From: Lepisosteus oculatus
Lineage: Eukaryota; Chordata; Actinopteri; Semionotiformes; Lepisosteidae
DNA: 64,000 nt
Assembly: GCF_040954835.1 (NCBI RefSeq)
Contig: NC_090708.1
Location: forward strand, 28,098,001-28,162,000
Reading direction: 5' to 3'
Position 1 is the stretch's first letter; each line of letters starts with the position of its first letter. The notes beneath the pieces are model-generated. The model saw nothing but the letters and a program-made list of their open reading frames with translations. It ran no database searches and was not told where the DNA came from. A program made the translations under genes and the position numbers. This document shows, piece after piece, positions 60,372-64,000 of this stretch.

Positions 60372-63300
60372 CAGATGCAGCCATTCAAAGTGCGCGATAC
60401 AGACACGTACCGGAGGTAATTGGCTACGGGGACGCGCATTGTGAAGCACAATGATGCGCGGTATCACGGTACATGATTGGTTGACCGTCAGGGGCACTCG
60501 TGGTCCGTTGGTCTGTCGTAGAAAGATTTACAGTAAATGTCTTTACTGTGCCCATTTTAGTATTGAATATTTATATGGAATTTTACCACTGAAGGGAAAT
60601 CTTAGTAGCTGAGCATAAAAAGAATAGGAGCATACTGTAAAGCGTGTGAAGGCCATAAACGATATTAATTTTGGAACATAAACATACAGTATATGGCTGG
60701 TCTTGGTACTTTAAAGAAAAAATACACACCAGTATTCCATTTCTCCCTAAACATTTTAAGCATCGAAGTCTTTAACTAATGTGATACCGGAGTCAACAAG
60801 CATACTTTTCAAATTTGACTAAAAGAGAATATAATATGGAATCGCGTATCTAAAGAAATTAATAACAATATAATTATATTCATGTACCACAACACAAGAA
60901 TAGTACACGCTGTACATTGTCTGTTGATAATGTCTCTGTAGTGCTTTTTCAGCACTCTGCATGTGACTTTGCCAGTGGCACTGTGGGTTAGGTTCCTGAC
61001 TCCAACATCACATGGTCTGTGATCAAATCTCACGGGAACCATGACTTTTTTTTAACAAACATTTCTTTGAAACAATTAAACGTTTCCCTAGGTCAGAGAT
61101 TAAATTAAACCTCACTCGCACCAAACAAATTTATATTTCTAAATATCACAACATGATCGAATTTAAGTCATTTTAATAACAATGAATACTCACCTATGCG
61201 TTACAATATAAACATTTATATTGATTTAAATCGCATTTTGATTTAAATCGTAAACGTGTGTTTAAATATATGTGTTTTTTGATTCACAATCAGACAAATG
61301 CAACATAAATTGATATCTTTGTCTTCTAAGTATCTTAATAAACTTTCAGCATAGAATTCTCCCCGTTTAGATTTATGTTTCTTGGGATCTTGGGATCAAA
61401 CGTGGAAAGATTCGATTGTAAACGTTTTTATTTTTCAAATACGTTTAAGAAAAGTGTAATCTATACTAAAAAGCTATTCACCATCTGCTATACAGATACA
61501 TATTGTAATACTTTCGGGTTTGGAAATGACGGACACAAGAACTCAGACTTGCGGAGTTAAAGCAAGTTAAAGCCTTGATTTTAAATATCACCTTTAAAAG
61601 TGGAATCTCAAAGCAAAGTAAATACCCAACACTGATTGTACCCATCTGTCATGCTAATAAAGCACCTTGAATTGAATTGAATTGAATTGAGGGAGAGAGG
61701 GGGGAGGGCGAGCGAGAGAGCCAGTACAGACAGGCAATTAAGATACACTCCACAGACATTCACAACAGTGACATATCATAAAATGTTTGCACATATAGTT
61801 AAGTTATTACTTGGTTTTCAAAGTGCAATGAAATACAATATTGTTGTTTTTGCTGTTATTGTTGTTTTTATCCTGTAAAGCGTTTTGAGAAGCCACCTTT
61901 AAAGGCGATATATAAAAGCGTTGATTCTTATGGAATGTGTTCCGCCAGGGATTCAAAAATGTTTTTTTTTAATCGCTTATCTAAGGAAATAGTTTGTTCA
62001 TGCACAAACAGTGGCATGTTACATTACTAATTTGGTTGTCTCCTCTTGCCAGAAAGCTCTAAATTGCATTTTGAGTGCGGTTTTTGACTTTTTTTACATT
62101 CCAACCCATAAATAAAGCTGATACAGTTTAGACTTTGAATTATTTTAAACTGTATTACAGCAGCACAATGGACAATGCAACGTAAATTGCAAAAATGCAC
62201 TTGAAATCTGTCCAAGCCCTACTTTGTTAGGCATTTTCTTTTACTGCAACGGACATAAAAACTCCCTTGCTTTTAACAGAGCATTTCATAATTTCTAACT
62301 ACGAAAATTATTTAAACTGCGACACTTATCATTCAACCAGAGCTCGAAATATCACAAGGACCCTTTGTTCTGCCGGGGATTCAAATTTTTTTTTAATCAC
62401 ATATCTAAGGAAATAGCAGTATAACCTTTATGTGATATCACCTTAAGGACAGCACATACAAGAGTTAATTGCACAATGAACTGCGCCAAGAAATTTAAAA
62501 TAGCCTTCTTTAGGTGTAAGGGTAGGAGTGGATCGCAACAGGCATAATCAGCAAATTAGGAAAACAAAGAACAGGACAGGTGAGACGTGTATCCAGAGAG
62601 CGAGTGATCAGAAAAAGGGACAGCTGTTATGCCCAGGTTTTCGACTCAATTGTTTTAACTTGCTAATGCATCAGACACATTTCCTGGTGTCCTGGTATTA
62701 GCTCATCTGTATGGTGTAAGTTTTATCTGTACCATACCATACAGCATATAGGTACAGAATTCAAGCTGCACCACTATATCGCTTTGGTAAGGAGACGAAC
62801 AATGGCCAAAATCACGAAGAATCTCTCACACCAAATAATGAAGATGAAAAGAAACGGGAAGTCAACACGGGACATTGTACAGCATTTGGCTTCGATGGAC
62901 ATCTTCGTTTCTGAAAGCACAGTGAGACGACATTATAAAGGGGAGAGGAGGCAAAGAGAATCTAAACTGAGGACGATTCAAAGGTAAATAACTTTCTAAA
63001 AATACTTTTGCATATAAATACAACTACGCACATTATTTTTAAAACTAACTGTTGATCTCTTTTTTTTTCAAGTCCTATTGTGCGAGCTATTGACAAACTG
63101 ACTGATGAAAATGATGAGCTACCGGCAATGCTAGTCCAAAGACAGCTATGGGCTGACCTTGGTGCGACCGGTAGTCCGACATCGATAAGAAGAGTGCGCA
63201 GGAGGTTGGATGGAGATACAGAAAAACCAACACATGTCCCATGATAAGGCTAAAAAACAAAGAGGAAAGACTCAAACAAGCGCTCCAATGGATTGAACAG

Positions 63301-64000
63301 GGGGAGGCATTTCAGGATGTACTTTTCACCGACGAAACAACAGTGGCTCTGGAACAGTTTTCAACAATGTCATTTTGCAAAAAGGGGAGATATGTGGACA
63401 AGCCAAAGCCCAAACATCCAATGAAGGTTCACGTCTGGGGGGGTATATCTAGAAGAGGCCCAGGACCACTTCTTATTTTCGAAGGAATTATGGACCGTGA
63501 ATTCTTCGAGGAAGTCGTGGTCACACAGCATGCCGCCCCATATATCAGGGAGCACTTTGGATCAAGGCACTGTCTCTGTCAAGACAACGATCCGAAACAC
63601 ACAGCAGCAAGGGCGGGGCTTGTAGCAGAAGGAGTGAATTGGGTGAAAACTCCAGCCGAATCCCCAGATCTAAATCCGATAGAGATGGTTTGGCATTCGC
63701 TGAAAGACTATGTTCGGAAAACTGCTAAGCCCCTCACAAAGCAGGAACTGATCGATGCAATCTATAAATTCTGGGAGGAAGAACTGACTTAACAAAATTG
63801 TAACAATTTTATTAACGGGCTGTTTCGTGTTCTTCCTAGGATTGTTGACCGGGGCGGGGGACATGTGAATCTGGAATGTGAGTCTGAGAAAGACAGTCTC
63901 ACATTTGTGGACAGTCTGTCCACAAACAAAACATTCCTGTTAGACAAGAGGAATGTAAAAAAACAATTACTTTTTGTCAATGAAAACCTGTGTGTGTGTC
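60372..64000 (+). mobile_element. Transposon family copy with transposase gene (right end outside window)
   Basis: L end at 60372 after TA. 60372-60930 matches 44176-43830 and the outer copy at 44200-44590. A tRNA-like stretch (GTGGCACTGTGGGTTAGG, then TGATCAAATCTC) lies at about 60970-61040. The transposase gene is at 62802-63792. From 63914 on, it matches the 3' flank of the BEN gene (42449-42535). The R end is expected past 64000. Confidence 0.75.
62802..63792 (+). pseudogene. Tc1/mariner-type DDE transposase, two introns or one intron plus frameshift
   Basis: Exon 1 (62802-62983) starts MAKITKNLSHQIMKMKRNGK with a helix-turn-helix region (STRDIVQHL, VSESTVRRHY). A GT-AG intron (62984-63072) has a T-rich acceptor. 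Exon 2 (63073-63240) encodes RAIDKLTDENDELPAMLVQR and RRVRRRL. The frame then shifts near 63240. The catalytic part (63241-63792) shows [23 protein letters not shown] and [11 protein letters not shown], the three acidic sites. Counting from the first D of QDND to the E gives 32 residues between them, two fewer than usual for Tc1. The rest, including [13 protein letters not shown], is typical of a fish Tc1-related group. It would cut and paste the element at TA. The frame break may be a mutation or an unrecognised intron. Confidence 0.85.

Overview
The window reads as a vertebrate, specifically ray-finned fish, chromosome. It is AT-rich and has intron-containing genes, intronless olfactory-receptor coding exons, and a dense load of fish-type repeats: a retrovirus-like family, RTE and Jockey/I-type LINEs, tRNA-SINE tails, Tc1/mariner and hAT remnants, and long microsatellites. 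Some repeat families suggest a non-teleost fish such as a gar, but that is only an impression.

Layout. 1-9759 is the 5' part of a retrovirus-like provirus (ERV1) on the minus strand: LTR, tRNA-Asn-type primer site, gag, protease-RT, RNase H-integrase and an env-like frame running off the window edge. All parts carry frameshifts or deletions. 9770-35830 holds three tandem olfactory receptor genes, all minus strand and all open. Each has a matching splice acceptor just upstream of the ATG, a non-coding first exon 1.5-1.9 kb further upstream, and a promoter with a TATA-like box and TAAT cores. Solo LTRs of the ERV1 family (10056-11565, 26988-28387), a LINE remnant, a SINE, Tc1 fragments and a 2-kb DNA transposon lie between them.

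About 37.7-44.8 kb is a nest of one DNA transposon family. The inner element (38183-44176, 5994 bp) lies between TA dinucleotides and has the terminal motif CAGATGCAGCCATTCAAA. It holds a 1.25-kb inverted repeat and a three-exon gene whose product ends in a probable BEN domain. 44806-52041 is a second provirus of the ERV1 family (ERV2). It lost most of pol, so that pol and env-like sequence are fused in frame, and it was split by an RTE LINE (46770-49918) with a 14-bp target duplication. 52042-64000 holds more copies of the same DNA transposon, a Jockey/I-type LINE fragment (55043-56700) and a possible LTR of an unrelated retroelement (57088-57787). The last transposon copy (60372 to the window end) carries a Tc1/mariner-type DDE transposase gene. 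Its 3' flank matches the 3' flank of the BEN gene, which ties both genes to one family.

The only genes likely to serve the host are the three olfactory receptors. Everything else recognised is mobile or derived from mobile DNA. The most unusual items are the BEN-domain gene inside a Tc1/mariner-like transposon, the tandem U5/primer-site units at one LTR end, and the pol-env fusion in ERV2. All family calls come from motif recognition by eye; no database search was run.
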